64,000 nt of DNA, taken from positions 10,431,931 through 10,495,930 of the forward strand of contig OY759264.1 in the NCBI GenBank assembly GCA_963662155.1, in the 5' to 3' direction. This stretch comes from Lamellibrachia columna (lineage: Eukaryota > Annelida > Polychaeta > Sabellida > Siboglinidae). Shown here piece by piece: positions 44,760 to 57,200 of the stretch (its first letter is position 1; each line of letters opens with the position of its first letter). A program made the translations under genes and the position numbers. The notes under the pieces are model-generated. The model had not been told where the DNA came from and did no database searches. It was given only the letters and a program-made list of their open reading frames with translations.

Positions 44760-45883
44760 GCTAGTTTTTGCTCATAGCTTCTTTTAGATTGTCTGATTTC
44801 AGTTGTAGCTGCATTAAGTACCTCTTTGTATTTTGCATAGTCTTCGTCCTTTCTGGTACGCCTATAAACCCTCCACATAGTTAGTTTTAGCATTATTTTT
44901 CTAATAGCCTCTTTTGACAAGTGTTTCTTTCTACACCGTTTTCCTTGTTTTTGGAAGGGAACAAATTTATCGATGATACTCTCAATTTCATATTTTAGAA
45001 TATTCCAACATTCAATTGCGGTCTTATTCATCAGCATGTTATTCCAATCTAGCTTTGCTAAGTATTTTCTCATATCTTTGTAGTTACCTTTGTGGAAGTT
45101 TCTCTTGTACGTTTTCTTATTTTTACTTTCTGATTTTACATTGATGTCAAAATGTATTTGATTATGGTCACTATTACCCAATGGTTCAAATATTTTTACA
45201 TTGTCCACTAATTCTTTTTGTGATGACAAAACTATATCTAATACATTTTCTCCCCTGGTTGGTTCTAGTACGTGCTGAGTAAGAAAGCTATCCTGGATTA
45301 AAAATAGAAATTGTTGGTCCTCAATCCCTGTGCTCTCTAGAGAATTCCATTGTATGTGTCCATGGTTAAACTCTCCCATTATGATACATTCCCCTTTACT
45401 AACTTCCTTTATAGCGTTTTTTATTTTTGTGTTGTCCTCTTCGTTTATGTTTGGACTTCGGTAAACTAATCCAATAGTTAATTTTGAATTTCCTGAAACA
45501 ATTTTGCACCAAACAGCTTCATCGCAATCTGCTTCCCTTTCTAGTTTTATTTCATAAGCCTGAATAGATTCTTTAACATATAAAATAACTCCTCCGCCCC
45601 TTCTTCCTATTCGATCTTTCCTAAACATTACATATCCTGTCAGTCCTAATTCAGCATCTGTTATATCTATGTTGGCCCATGATTCAGTTATACCAATTAT
45701 GTGAGGGTCAATATATTCTACCATAATGTTTAATTCGTTTTTCTTATTTACTATGCTCCTTGCATTTAAACATACGCATCTATAACCTTTTTCAGAGATG
45801 TTTTTCGGATGATTTGATATTGGTTTATCTGTGCTAGTGGCCTCTTGTTCTGCTTGAGACACCTCTAGGTAACCCCCCTGCAC
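44678..45883 (-). CDS. CR1 endonuclease domain
   Basis: An apurinic-type endonuclease of LINEs: CLNARSIVNKKNEL, IIGITESW, RRGGGVILYVK, GLVYRSPN, IIMGEFNHGHIQW and LGNSDHNQIHFDI. The family's usual catalytic GDFN reads GEFN here, an Asp to Glu change that could weaken cutting. The last 20 or so codons before the stop at 44678 are the wrong register after the A8 run; the true protein passes into the reverse transcriptase frame there. Confidence 0.9.
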   Translation of the reverse strand: MQGGYLEVSQAEQEATSTDKPISNHPKNISEKGYRCVCLNARSIVNKKNELNIMVEYIDPHIIGITESWANIDITDAELGLTGYVMFRKDRIGRRGGGVILYVKESIQAYEIKLEREADCDEAVWCKIVSGNSKLTIGLVYRSPNINEEDNTKIKNAIKEVSKGECIIMGEFNHGHIQWNSLESTGIEDQQFLFLIQDSFLTQHVLEPTRGENVLDIVLSSQKELVDNVKIFEPLGNSDHNQIHFDINVKSESKNKKTYKRNFHKGNYKDMRKYLAKLDWNNMLMNKTAIECWNILKYEIESIIDKFVPFQKQGKRCRKKHLSKEAIRKIMLKLTMWRVYRRTRKDEDYAKYKEVLNAATTEIRQSKRSYEQKLACYIKKTARVFMHMSGVNKTYKTRLDL

Positions 45884-45993
45884 TTCTAGTTTAAAGAATG
45901 TTTACTTCCAAAAATATTTGTCATTGTACCCAAGTCACTATCTACTGCTGCTGAAAGTTTGTCCGCGAATACTGCCGCCCCCTAATCCCAACT

Positions 45994-46713
45994 GTGGTGG
46001 TAAACAAACTCCATTGTTTTGTCCACAACAAAATTAACCTGCTGCCTTCAGAGACAGTTACTCAACTGTGTAGTAAACATTACAGAAGTGAAGAAATCGA
46101 GGTTGCCAAAAGGAAAATATACAAGATTTGTCCTATTGACACGAGGGTACTCAACAGAAAGGGCCCGAAGAAGAATGCACAAAACCTTGATGATATAGTC
46201 AAGAGACTAAATGAACTGGATCCTGATGTTGATGAGATTCCATGCTTTGTGGCAAGGAATTTAGGAAATCTTCCTCTTATCACGTTCAACTCGATAGATG
46301 TGTCAGTACTGCTGACAAAGATAGAGAGCCTGAATGATGAAGTGCTATTGCTGAGGGCTGGTATGACATGACAGCAAACCACAACTGAGACCTTGAAAAA
46401 GGTTTGTGAAGAAACAATGTCGAGCGTGGACATACTGGAAGGTAAGAGTTTAGATGTGAACAACACTGATTGCAATGATGGCAATGCACGCCAAGCTAAA
46501 CCCCAGCATAAGAATCGTGTGATCCGTGACTGTGTATCCATGGCAGTGGAACTGCCACCTGTGGCAGCGACTGATGTAGACAAAGCTGCTACAATCCCAG
46601 TGGAGAATGACACCACCACTGCCACATCCGTGAAAAAAAAACTAGTGATTGCCACAGCCAAAGTTGCCAGCTGTGGCTGCAGAAAAACAAAGAAGAAAGG
46701 CAAATGTATTTGA
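45994..46713 (+). pseudogene. ORF1-like protein of the decayed LINE
   Basis: The frame encodes KLHCFVHNKINLLPSETVTQLC, then AKRKIYKIC, IDDIVKRL-like sequence and FVARNLGNLPLITF. I recognise this kind of protein as the first ORF of LINEs in several marine invertebrates. After one TGA at 46369-46371 the same frame continues to 46713 with a basic, Cys-containing C-terminus (CGCRKTKKKGKC). There is no ATG at its left end in this copy, so the start is uncertain. It presumably bound element RNA. Confidence 0.65.
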
Positions 46714-47593
46714 AGTGATACTTGGAAAGTAAGCTGAATATCAGTGTGAATATCAGTCAACTAGAGTCCAAACATCCCGAGAGCTACAGCTCATTCTGTG
46801 TCTGCTGAAGTGGAAGATCCCAAGGGTTCTTGGATGGACATATATGGCCGGAAGATATTTATGTTTGGTGGTATAGACCTGCAGAGAAGATACAGCGCAA
46901 AAATACAATGCTGAATTCACAGACAGTATGACTTCTGCTAATCATGACTCAACTGAGGACTCGGACTGAGCGCATTCAGTGAACAATTATTAAAGCTTGT
47001 TAGTTATAATTGGACTAAAATTAGGTTCAAATAATTATTATGAAAGATTAGAAGTGGAGCAGTTACTAAGCAATGATGATATTGTGTGTCTCCAGGAGAC
47101 TTGTTTGGCAAAACGGCAAGAGGAGGAGAAAGGATTTCAATGCAGTATCAAATTCTCCTAATGATGATTCACTGCATATAACAGCTGGCCGTAAAAAGGA
47201 AGGAGTAGCTAGCTATCCTTTGGAATAAAAATTTTATAAATTTATTACCCCACAAATACGAATATGACTGGGTTGTTAGTATTGAAATAGTGTCTGACAC
47301 TAAGAAAATATATATGTTATATTATAATGAGGAAGAATATCTTTATTGTTTGACGAAACTTCACAACCTGCTGATAGAATGTGACTGTACTTGTGTGACT
47401 GTAGTTAGAGATTATAATGCTAATGTGCTAAAAAAGAAAAATTTTGTTGTATTGTTGGAAGAATTTTTTAATCAGTTCAAATATAAGTGGACTAGTTGCC
47501 TTAAGTTACTAGAAGGAACGTATACATGTGTAAATGATGCCAGGGGTAGTCACTCATGGTTGGACCACTTAATCTCTACAGAAGATGGCAACC

Positions 47594-48666
47594 ATACCTG
47601 GGGCCGAGTACATTTTCATGAGTAAAGTACGAGTACATTGGAGATGGCTGAGTACGAGTACAAGTATGAGTACATTGCTCAAAGCTGAGTATGAGTAAGA
47701 GTACATTTCCATGAGTACGAGTACATCTTGTATGATATTATAGTAACTTTGTATAGTAATAATAACGTATTTTTAAAATAAACATTGTGAATGAATGTAT
47801 ATAATTCAGGAAGAGTTGACTATGCAACAGCAGTTGATCAGACTTTTTATGAGGAAAACTGTAAAAAACCTATTTTATGTTTGGGCCCAAACTGGGGTTT
47901 TCATTCCATTCAAAGGTATTCAGAATACTTTTCAATATAAATTTCATAGCACAACATAACAAGAGAAAAGAAATAAAGAAATATAACAATTAAATATCAA
48001 TCAATCAATCCTTTATATATATGATATATGAATCAATGAACACTGTTAGGCATGTTGTTGCTGGCGGTGCCCACAAGTCCACAACTAATGTTTGCTGAGA
48101 GGATGGGTTAGCACTTGCCAATGTCCAGCTGTCTCTTGAAGCGAAGCCTTTGTGGCTTCAGTGCATTCAATGTGCAGAAGAGTGATCCACAGTATGAATT
48201 TGTGAAAACTCATCAATACCAAGTAAAAATGAAACCATCTACTAAATTTAACAATAATAATTATTACAAATCAGGGGCTATTGCATTGCAATTAATATCA
48301 TGGTTGTTGCAGTATAATTGACATAATAAAGTGATCCTGCATTAGAAAACATATAACTCAGCTGAGATGCATGCAAGAACATAACATTTTTTTTTAATGT
48401 GATTCATATGCAGGTAATACAATTTGCTACCATACTTTTTGAAATTATTGTTGTAGTTGTTAATGATTTGATAAAATAATAAATAAAATAATTTTCACAA
48501 TATCATGTTGAGAAAGTACTCAGATGTACTCGTAAAGTTCGTAAAATATCTGAGTACATTGAACACGAGTACGAGTACTTGACCATAATTTCTACGAGTA
48601 TGAGTACGAGTATTTCAAAAATGTACTCGAGTACACGAGTACCGAGTACTTCGGCTCCAGGTTTGT
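47594..48666. mobile_element. 1.07-kb non-autonomous inverted-repeat element rich in GAGTAC
   Basis: The left end (ATACCTGGGGCCGAGTAC) and the reverse complement of the right end (ACAAACCTGGAGCCGAAGTAC) are similar, and both continue into degenerate runs of GAGTAC/GTACTC. The flanks are TGGCAACC (47586-47593) and TGGCAACA (48667-48674), a probable 8-bp target duplication with one mismatch. The LINE endonuclease frame resumes across it (EDGN / GNTVITN), which confirms insertion. An 8-bp duplication would suit a hAT-type transposon, but the ends are not a classic hAT match and no transposase is present. Confidence 0.72.
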
Positions 48667-50384
48667 TGGCAACACTGTTATAACTAATTTGTGTATATAA
48701 TATATGGTACTGTTCAGTCTGACTATATTCCGGTCGCTGTTAATATTGACTTACAGTTGGCTCCTGACGTTGATCATGGGGCAGTCAACAATACTGGAAA
48801 CAAAATTGATTGGTCTGCTCTGAGTGAAGATGTAATCTATGAATATGGTGTACAGTCAGAAAAATACGCCAGAGAAATGTTGAGATACCAACTGACGTTT
48901 TACTGTGTAAAGACTGCAATTGTACTGAAGTAAAGCATAAAGAAGCCTTAAACAAATACTATGCTGATATAATATGTGCAACAACCTCTGCTGGTTAGAA
49001 TACTATAAAGACATGCAAACCATCCAAGGGTAAGAACCTCAACCGACCAGGTTGGAATGAATTTGCATCTGATTTGTATAATTTGTCTCGAGAGACTTAT
49101 ATCCTTTGGAAAAACTCTGGTAGTCCTAGACATGGTATGCTTTTTGATATGAAAAACGGAGCAAAAGCTAGGTTTAAAGGTGCTATGAGAAGTAATGAGG
49201 ATATACTTAGGAAGGAATCACTTGCTAAAAAACCTTTGTAAAAATGGCAAAGTATTTTGGAAAGAAATGAAGCTGATGAATAATAGTAATTTGTCTCTTC
49301 CTAATGTCACTGATGGTGTGACGGTCTCACAAGGTAGTTAATATGTGGAAATCTCACTATGAGGATTTATTTAATTGTTTAAATAAAGACAAAGATGTAA
49401 ATAACCTTTGTAAAAATGTTGAATTATCCAGGCCATAAAAGATCTGAAAGACAGTAAAAGTTGTGGCTTGGATGATATATATGTGGAGCACCTTAAACAT
49501 TGCAGTGATGTAAAAATTCCACTGTTTTCTATGTGTTTTACTAGTTTATTTGTCCACGGTATTTTACCTGAATCTATGATATCTGTTATACTTGTGGCCA
49601 TTGTTAAAAACAAAAGTGCCAGCATATGTAGTAAGAGTAACTACAGACCCATTGCTCTAGCCAGTATTGTGTCCAAAGTCTTTGAAAAGTTAATTTATGA
49701 TCATATTGCTTACAGTTTGACTACATATAGCAATTGAATCAGTTTGGCTTCAAAACTAAACACAGTATGAATATATGTATATATATGCCTTCAAGGAGGC
49801 TGTAGTAAAATACCGTAGTTTGAATAGTAATGTATATTCATGTTTTTTGGATGCATCCGAAGCATTTGATTGTGTAAATCACTATGTTTTATTTGATAAA
49901 CTCATCAAGCTGGGCATACCCTTGTATATAGTTAGAATTCTAGTATTTTGGTATACTACTAAAAAAATATATGTATACTGGAAGTATATAATGTCAGACA
50001 GTTTTTCTGTTACTAATGGTGTACATCAATGAGGAATTCTCACCCCATATCTTGTTTGTGTCTACATGGATGATCTCAGTAAAAATATTAAATGTAAATG
50101 CTGGATGCATAATGGGTGCAGCATTAATTAACCATTTGATGTATGCTGATGATTTAGTGCGCTAGGCTCCCTCATCCATGGGTTTATCAATGTTGCTGTC
50201 TGTCTGTTTAGATTATGGTATATAACATGATATCAAATACAACAGTACTAAAAGTAATGTTATGATATTTTGCTGCAAAAAGTTCAAAGATATACATATG
50301 CCAAACGTTGTGTTAAATGATGAAATATTGACAAGAGTTAATAAATGTAAATATCTTAGACATGTTCTCACTGAAGATCTCAGT

Positions 50385-50497
50385 GATGATGATATGGCTA
50401 GGCAGTATAACAGATGATGATATGGCTAGGCAATATAACAGATGATGATATGGCTAGGCAGTATAAGAGATGATGACATGACTAGGCAGTATAAGAG
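50385..50497 (+). repeat. 28-bp tandem repeat, about 4 units, inside the decayed LINE
   Basis: GATGATGATATGGCTAGGCA then GTATAACA is repeated with small changes. It lies in the reverse transcriptase thumb region (DDDMARQYKRIYAQGNTLIREF) and expands one short coding motif. Confidence 0.85.
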
Positions 50498-50930
50498 AAT
50501 TTATGCTCAGGGTAACACCTTGATTAGAGAATTCTATATGTGTACTGAAGATGTAAATTGTACTCTGTTTAAATCATACTGTACTTCATTATATACATGT
50601 CAGTTATGGTATAATTATAAATCGGTATCAAGTAGAAAATACAACAATGTGGTTAGATGGTTGTGCACTGAGCCGAGGAATTGTAGCGCTAGTTAAATGT
50701 TTGTGTCATGGGGATTACCCACCTACAAAATGTTGATCAGGAAATTTTTTTTTAGTTTTATGGCGTGTAATGCAATATTACAAAGTATTATGAATAGTGA
50801 TGCATTATACACATCACCACTGTGTCATCACTGGAGAAATATGCTATATATTTATAGTTTTTAATTGTTATAGTCTAGTATTTTATATGGATGTAATATT
50901 CTGGAATAAAGTTATTGATTTGAATTGAAT

Positions 50931-53117
50931 AATTAGTGTGTGAAGACTGACACATTTTAATAAAAGGCCATGACTTCCATGATTATGAAGATATTTGTAT
51001 AATTTGTTCAGGATTTACAAACTCATTAAACATAGTCATAAAATATACATCACATAGTCATTTTATAACTCAATTGATAAGTCAATATTGGCTAATTAAT
51101 GCGCAAGCTCAACAGGCCAACACATTTCAGTGTGGCTAATCTGACATGATTTTTGGGCATGCGGCATGGGCCACTCAGCAGATTTTGTTGAAGTGCCTAT
51201 CAAATGTTGTGTCACTTGTGACATTGATGATATTGTCATTGAAATTGATAGTTCTGTCCGGTAGCCTACACAAGAATTGTGGATACTCAGACAAGAGTAA
51301 CCATATAAATAATTATTAATTTACGGTAACATATTTACATTTCAAAGATGGATGGATTCATAGTAATGTATGTGTTCGCATTGGCCATTTTAGTGGCATG
51401 ATTTTGAAAGTCATGAATTGTTGCGTGCCAGCTAAGTCGAATAAACAGATTTCTACAGTACATGCCCCACAGCACAGGCCAACCTCCACTAGGCGTCAAT
51501 GCAGCTCAGAAAAAATACAGCATGAGCCTATGAAATTAACGAATGTGTCAGTCTCAGGTGGGCTGTCACTATGCCTATACATGTTCACAGAGTGTGACGT
51601 TAACTAGTGCCACACTATCAGATGAATTCACCTCCCAGCATTCATATTTGACCAGGTGGCTGTGATCTCCAGTGTCTGTAAACCGGTTTGACGGCCTGCC
51701 ATGTGACTGACTGGCTGTTGTGGTTATGGGGTTATGCTGTCACGCCACTTTGAAATGGCCGTTGGCAGAGAGTGTCATGTGTGTTGTATAGTTGCAGTTT
51801 TCAATAATGTAAGTAGACTTATGTCATCAAATGATTATTAGTGATACTTATAGCTACGCTACTGAAGTGTTAACCTTTAGTTGACACAATTGCTTGTTTG
51901 TTGAGAGGTAGTTATTGTTAATCTTAGTTGAATGTTGTCATGTCACCTTAGTTTGATTTCACAATGTCACTGAGGTCACAATTTTGTAGTGAATGATGTG
52001 GGTGTTGCTCTGTTTCATTAATGTTGACCCTGGGGAGTCATAATTTACTAGTGAAAAGTGTAGTTGTTTCCAGCTACAGCTCATCTATTGAAAATATCTG
52101 TCTGTGGTTATAAAACTTAAATTTTCCTGAAATATCATTCTCCACGAAAAGATGTCGTCCAAACTAAGCAAAGATATTTGACTAATACATTAATAATATT
52201 ATATTACAGTGCAGAGCAATTAATATGCAGGTGATTGGTACCCAACATGATTCATACTCATATTTGATACTTATGAAGTTTAGAATGTGTCACTCCTAGT
52301 TAAATCCCAATTTTATGGTAGTTTCTGTTCATGGTAATGGCAATAAATCTGTGTGACTCTTCGCTGTCTACCTATGTGCATGCAACAAACATTATCCCTC
52401 AATGACTACACTTTGATCTTCTCTGTTTACCTTTCTATGTCATTAATATTGCTGTTGTATCTCATCTGGCTTGTATTTTAGTGAGGTCTACTTGTTTCTT
52501 TTTCAGACACGTTAGAAGTCTTTTAGTGACTGTCCAACTGTGGTGAGTGAAAACTCTGCTAGCCGAAGAATCTTGATGAGAATTTTTATCACTTGTCTTG
52601 ACTTTGTCCTCTAAAGTGTTGCTTCCAGCTAAATCAACCCAATCATATGGTTGAAGTGTTTTTTCAGTTAATACATACAACTAACAATGCATCTAGTAAC
52701 TTTTTCTTGAGATTTCTGAGAGATAATAATTTCTGAAAATAGATAATTATAAACTAGATGCTATGTGCTGACATGCAACCATTTCTTTATTACATATGGA
52801 AAGTTGCTATTGTAAACAAGGTTGCATTAATATATTTTAGTTGGGCATCATAAAATAATTATCCAAATCGTATTACGACATGGTTTACTAGCTTCATAAA
52901 TTGTAATGGTTCTTTAGATAATCATATGATTTAACAAACTGAATGGTATAGTAGGCATTTATATACACAGTGAGTCATGTTCTTTCAACTTAGGACACAC
53001 ATCTTCATATTTGACATACATAATAATAATAGAAATTGCAGTGATGTTTTTGGTTGTTCCAATTCAAGATGAGATAGACATTGCAATGAAGCAGATCCAT
53101 CACAAGTGACAACAGAT
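50931..53117. other. Gene-poor region
   Basis: No gene is recognised. About 50985-51085 is a dispersed repeat related to about 38640-38790. The remaining open frames are short and without recognisable domains. Confidence 0.4.
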
Positions 53118-53332
53118 GTAGATCAAGGGACAACCCAAGCCATGTCTTCAGACGTGTCCATGTCCACCTAGTAATTGCTTGAGGTTTGTATCCACATATT
53201 TAAATTTCTTAACATGCATGTTAAGGGGCACAGTAGATCAAGGGACAACTCAAACAATGCCTTCAAACTTGATGTGTCCATGCACCTAGTAATTGCTTGA
53301 GGTTTGTATCCACATATTTAAATTTCTTAACA
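53118..53332 (+). repeat. Tandem duplication, 115-bp period
   Basis: GTAGATCAAGGGACAAC recurs at 53118 and 53233. The shared segment continues through CACCTAGTAATTGCTTGAGG and TTGTATCCACATATTTAAAT. The two copies differ by a few substitutions and small indels. Confidence 0.85.
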
Positions 53333-53584
53333 TATTAAATTATGATGTGCTAGTATGCATACATGGGTTTATTAAAGAGAAATGTATATATCATTGACTA
53401 TATTGCAGTTATACCTAAAGTTATATTTTCCATGTGAAATCTACCAAGAAATGGCTAAAATATTCTTGGCACCCTTTGATTTTGATGAAATTTGGCACGT
53501 GGTACTGTTGTGAAATTGACCTGTGAGAGAAATATTTGTTAGAGGTAATTATTGAAAAAATTACGGAATTTTTTGGTACCTCTT

Positions 53585-53915
53585 AACATGTATGTTAGAA
53601 CATTGAACTCTTAATCGAGAGAACCTGGGTTCGAATTCTCTTGCTATTGTTTCAAAGCTGGGGCAATTTCATTCACTCCATGTTGCTTCAGTTCACCCTG
53701 CAGTATAAATGAGTACCTGACTTATAGACACTGTCACAGTGGTGGTCTTTTCCTTGTGGATATGTGAATGAATAGTCTCTGTGCAGTAATTGTTGCATGG
53801 CTGAATGTTTCCCACAGAAGATGAGGTGATGCTGGAATGAACAGATCTTCCAGGGGGGTGAATTGTAAAGTGCTCTGAGCGGTCCTATAGATACTGTGCT
53901 ATATAAGAACATACT
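53585..53915 (+). mobile_element. tRNA-derived SINE (tRNA-Lys-type head)
   Basis: The head resembles a decayed tRNA-Lys: GAACTCTTAATCGAGAG for the anticodon stem-loop, then the B-box GGTTCGAATTC. The body carries TTCACCCTGCAGTATAAATG and the tail GTAAAGTGCTCTGAGCGGTC followed by GTGCTATATAAGAAC, a tail type common in invertebrate SINEs. The A-box region is poorly conserved. It is transcribed, if at all, by RNA polymerase III. Confidence 0.75.
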
Positions 53916-54218
53916 TTTTTACATAACTGGCTTTGAAAAAAAATGAAGCTAAGACATAACCCTATCCACATATATGCATCACGTGGCAGGCTAGAAGTTC
54001 TACCAGCCACGTGGGGCAGATCAAACTGGACTCCCATTGTTTTGACTCTTCAACAGTGATATGTTTATGTATATGAGGTGATAGTGTTTACATATAATTT
54101 GCTATAAGAATATTTGTAATGTGCCCAGGCATTGCGTATGTTCATTATGCTGTTATATTAAACATTGTCAAACTTTTAATATGATGATGCAATCTTTTGT
54201 AGAAAACATAAAGTGAAA
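53916..54218. other. Upstream region of the HEPN-NACHT gene
   Basis: I see no clear promoter. A possible splice acceptor TTTTGTAG ends at 54201, 18 bases before the start codon, so a non-coding first exon further upstream is possible. Confidence 0.35.
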
Positions 54219-57200
54219 ATGATGGCTGCAGGCCTGTCAGCTGCTGCAGCACCTGTGGTTAGTAGACAAGTTGTCGGGGATCTTGGTAACCCAGACTATA
54301 TGAACTGGTTTAAAGCACACAGAGCCCTAAATTGTACCATTAACGTCTTGCGCCCTGTCTGTCGGGATGAGATGGAGATATTCCAGCAAGAGCTGTTGAA
54401 GAAACATGGTGCATCACACAAACATTGGGAGCAAGACATAGTGGATTGGAGCACTAAGGAATCAACCAATTTGAACTGGCAGAACTCGGATTTCCGTCGA
54501 TGTCAAACGGATGCATGGCAACTTGCCAAGATTTATATGAGTGAACAAAAGTTATCGTGTGTCAACCCAGCTGACACAGATACTGCTGGGATTGTCCAGT
54601 TATTGTTGAACTGTCGACGATTCAAACAGAAGCTGGACACACGCAAAGTTGATGCAGTAAGTTCACATTCCCTTCATATTCCCATGTTGGTTGGTGCATT
54701 TCGTAAATGCACTACGTACTGCATGTTTGTGTTTCGTGGATTTTGACTTGTATGCCACTTGATTTGCTGTATGACACTGGCCCGTATATTTAGTTCTATT
54801 AACCAAATTAAAGAGTTGAACAATTTACCTGGTTTAATCACAATTTTAAAGGTGGCTCCTCGAGAGCAACCAGGAAAGTCTTAGAGGAGCCTCCTGACCC
54901 TGTTTTGTTATATACCTTTTTATTTTGTATGATGCATTTTTTCATTTGCATTATGTAATTTTACAATTTCTAACTGGATGTATGTATTTATCTTAGATTT
55001 GGGTCAAATAAAATCATTCTTCATTTTAAAATCCCAGAAAATTGCTCTTATACCACAGGTCAGAAGAACTCGAAATGACCTGGCGCACAGTAACGACAAT
55101 ATGGAAGTGTCAAAAAGTGAACTGCAGACATACATACAAAGAATGGTTGACTTGCTCAAAACGGTCTGCAACAGTCCTAATGCCATATCAACAGTGATGG
55201 AAATTCAAAAGGTAATATGAAATAGATGTCACCTTGAGTCGAGCATTTTTTTTATTACATTTATTTACCTATTGTTTTTTCCTATATAAAATGTGTTTTG
55301 TTGCATTATGTCACTAGATATAACATCGTAAGAACTACCTGGTATACTATTTGAAACAAATATAAATTTCACGATTTGTTTCGAAGTGAAAATGTTTTGA
55401 TGCTTGCATAAAAAATAATCAGATTTGCAGTGTAACCTGGCATATTTCATTTGATGTAAGCATGTTTTGTAGTCTGACAGATGGTAACAATTGATCAGAA
55501 TTGGAATGCTGTAGGCCAATTAATCTATGACACATCTTATGCAGATTTTTACAGAATTTCAAGTTAAAATACGAATTTCATCAATAAATGCTGATTTAAT
55601 TCCCGTTATAGGAAAATCTGTTGTATATAAAGGTGTATGATATGGATCTAGGAAATGGCAGTTGATCAAAAAGCATGCTGCAAGCTGGTAAAATAGCAAA
55701 GTTTACAAGATACAACTGGCCACTGCTTATGACAATTTTAAGATATAAATAAGACACCACTCTGTGTACAAAACTTTGCACGAAATATAATAATTTGTTT
55801 CATCAATAGTGACATCATCTTTGTACATGTTGTGTTGTAGATCGAGACAACAGCCATCGAGGTTAATGACTCAAAGTTTCTGGTACATGAACGTGAAGTA
55901 TGGATGCAGTTCATCGCAAGTTTCAAAGATGACATCAAGCCGGTAATTATTAAGTATTACGTATTAAGGTACAGTATGTTGTTCTATGTGATAGGGCATA
56001 AACAGTAATTCCAGATGAGCCTAGTCAGTTTGTTTGCATCAGTTGCACTATTCTAAGACTCATATAGAGGACGCAGTTTGTAAGAATTCAACAAAGGTGT
56101 TTTACAATTATGGCTTAGTTGCATTGCATTGCATATCTGACAGAGCTGCAAGTCAACTGCAGGCTCTCCCCAATTGTAACAACTTAAATTGCCTATATAT
56201 CATAACCATTATCTTTATGATGCATGATGGCTCCACGTAGATGTCAGGGAGGATGTAAATATTGTCTCTGTTGATTGCTGAACATCTGTCACGAATATGT
56301 ATCAACATTGCTATGGCATTAGCAATGGATGATTTTTCTGATTATTACTTAAGCATTCTAGCTAATAGCTACTATTTTGTGACCCTCATTTGTAATTAAT
56401 TCATACTGATTGTCCATGTTGAAGATTGCTTTCATTATAGCAGTAGCCTAGATGTTGCAAAACATGGTAAATGATAGCTACTCCAAGCATCTAATGGAGA
56501 TAACATATGAACCAGTGTAACGTATCATATTTTATAACATGCCCTGATAAAGTAGAAATATGTGTAACACTAGTAATTGTTCTTTTAGAATATTCTCAAG
56601 CTTGTGAGCTCCAGCTCAGGGCTGGCCAATCGGCTGGAAGAGGTAACAAACATGTTTACAGAACAGCTGAAAAAAGCGGAGAAGCACATAATTGAGAAGG
56701 TGGATGAAGGGAATGAACAAGTGAAAGAGCAAATAAAAGACACAGAGAAGCAAGTAATTGAGAAGGTGGATGAAGGGAATGAGCAAGTGAAAGAGCAAAT
56801 AAAAGACACAGAGAAGCAAGTAATTGAGAAGGTGGATGAAGGGAATGAGCAAGTGAAAGAGCAAATAAAAGACACAGAGAAGCAAGTAATTGAGAATGTG
56901 GATGAAGGGAATGAGCAAGTGAAAGAGCAAATAAAAGACACAGAGAAGCATATCATTAAGAAGATAGATGAAGTGAAAGAGCAAGTGAAAGAGCAAGTGA
57001 AAGAGCAAGTGAAAGTCATGGGGAAGCAGTTTGATGAGAAGATAGATGAAGTGAAAGAGCAAGTGAAAGACATTCAAAGTAGGTTTATTATGACAATATT
57101 ATCCTCACTGTTGTAATAATGAAATGGTTTATGATCCATCTACTGACAATTTTAACATCCATTTCCATCCACACATTTGCCCACCAAACACTTCAATGTG

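Larger units (their letters stand above)
42868..45900 (-). mobile_element. CR1-like non-LTR retrotransposon, nearly intact, on the minus strand
   Basis: Endonuclease (45883-44678), reverse transcriptase (44759-43308) and the C-terminal tail (43185-42943) follow in order on the minus strand. The first two are out of register only because of a length change in an A8 run (44743-44750 on the + strand). The second and third are separated only by a 62-bp insertion (43251-43312). The 3' end carries a direct repeat of AAGCCAATGGCTTCCTTTTA near 42870-42920, reminiscent of the short 3'-terminal repeats of CR1 elements. The 5' end lies close to 45900. Confidence 0.9.
45950..50930 (+). mobile_element. 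Decayed non-LTR retrotransposon, two-ORF type, interrupted by another element
   Basis: A LINE on the + strand with a short ORF1 (45994-46713) and a fragmented ORF2. ORF2 pieces are endonuclease (about 47070-47590 and about 48690-48930, with DDIVCLQETC, then CTCVTVVRDYNAN, then SWLDH, then DYIPVAVNIDLQL) and reverse transcriptase (about 49430-50700, with DLKDSKSCGLDDI-type sequence, NYRPIALASIVSKVFEKL, YSCFLDASEAFDCVNH and MDDLS). The AATAAAGTTATTGATTTGAATTGAAT tail ends near 50930. Many stops and frameshifts show it is dead. A 1.07-kb inverted-repeat element splits the endonuclease. Confidence 0.82.

Noticed and set aside
53588..53650. Functional tRNA-Lys gene
   Set aside because: The acceptor stem and A box are not intact and the sequence continues into a SINE body.
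56585..57077. Minus-strand frames rich in FICSFTCSF / LLFHLLIPF
   Set aside because: Shadow of the coiled-coil exon repeats on the opposite strand.
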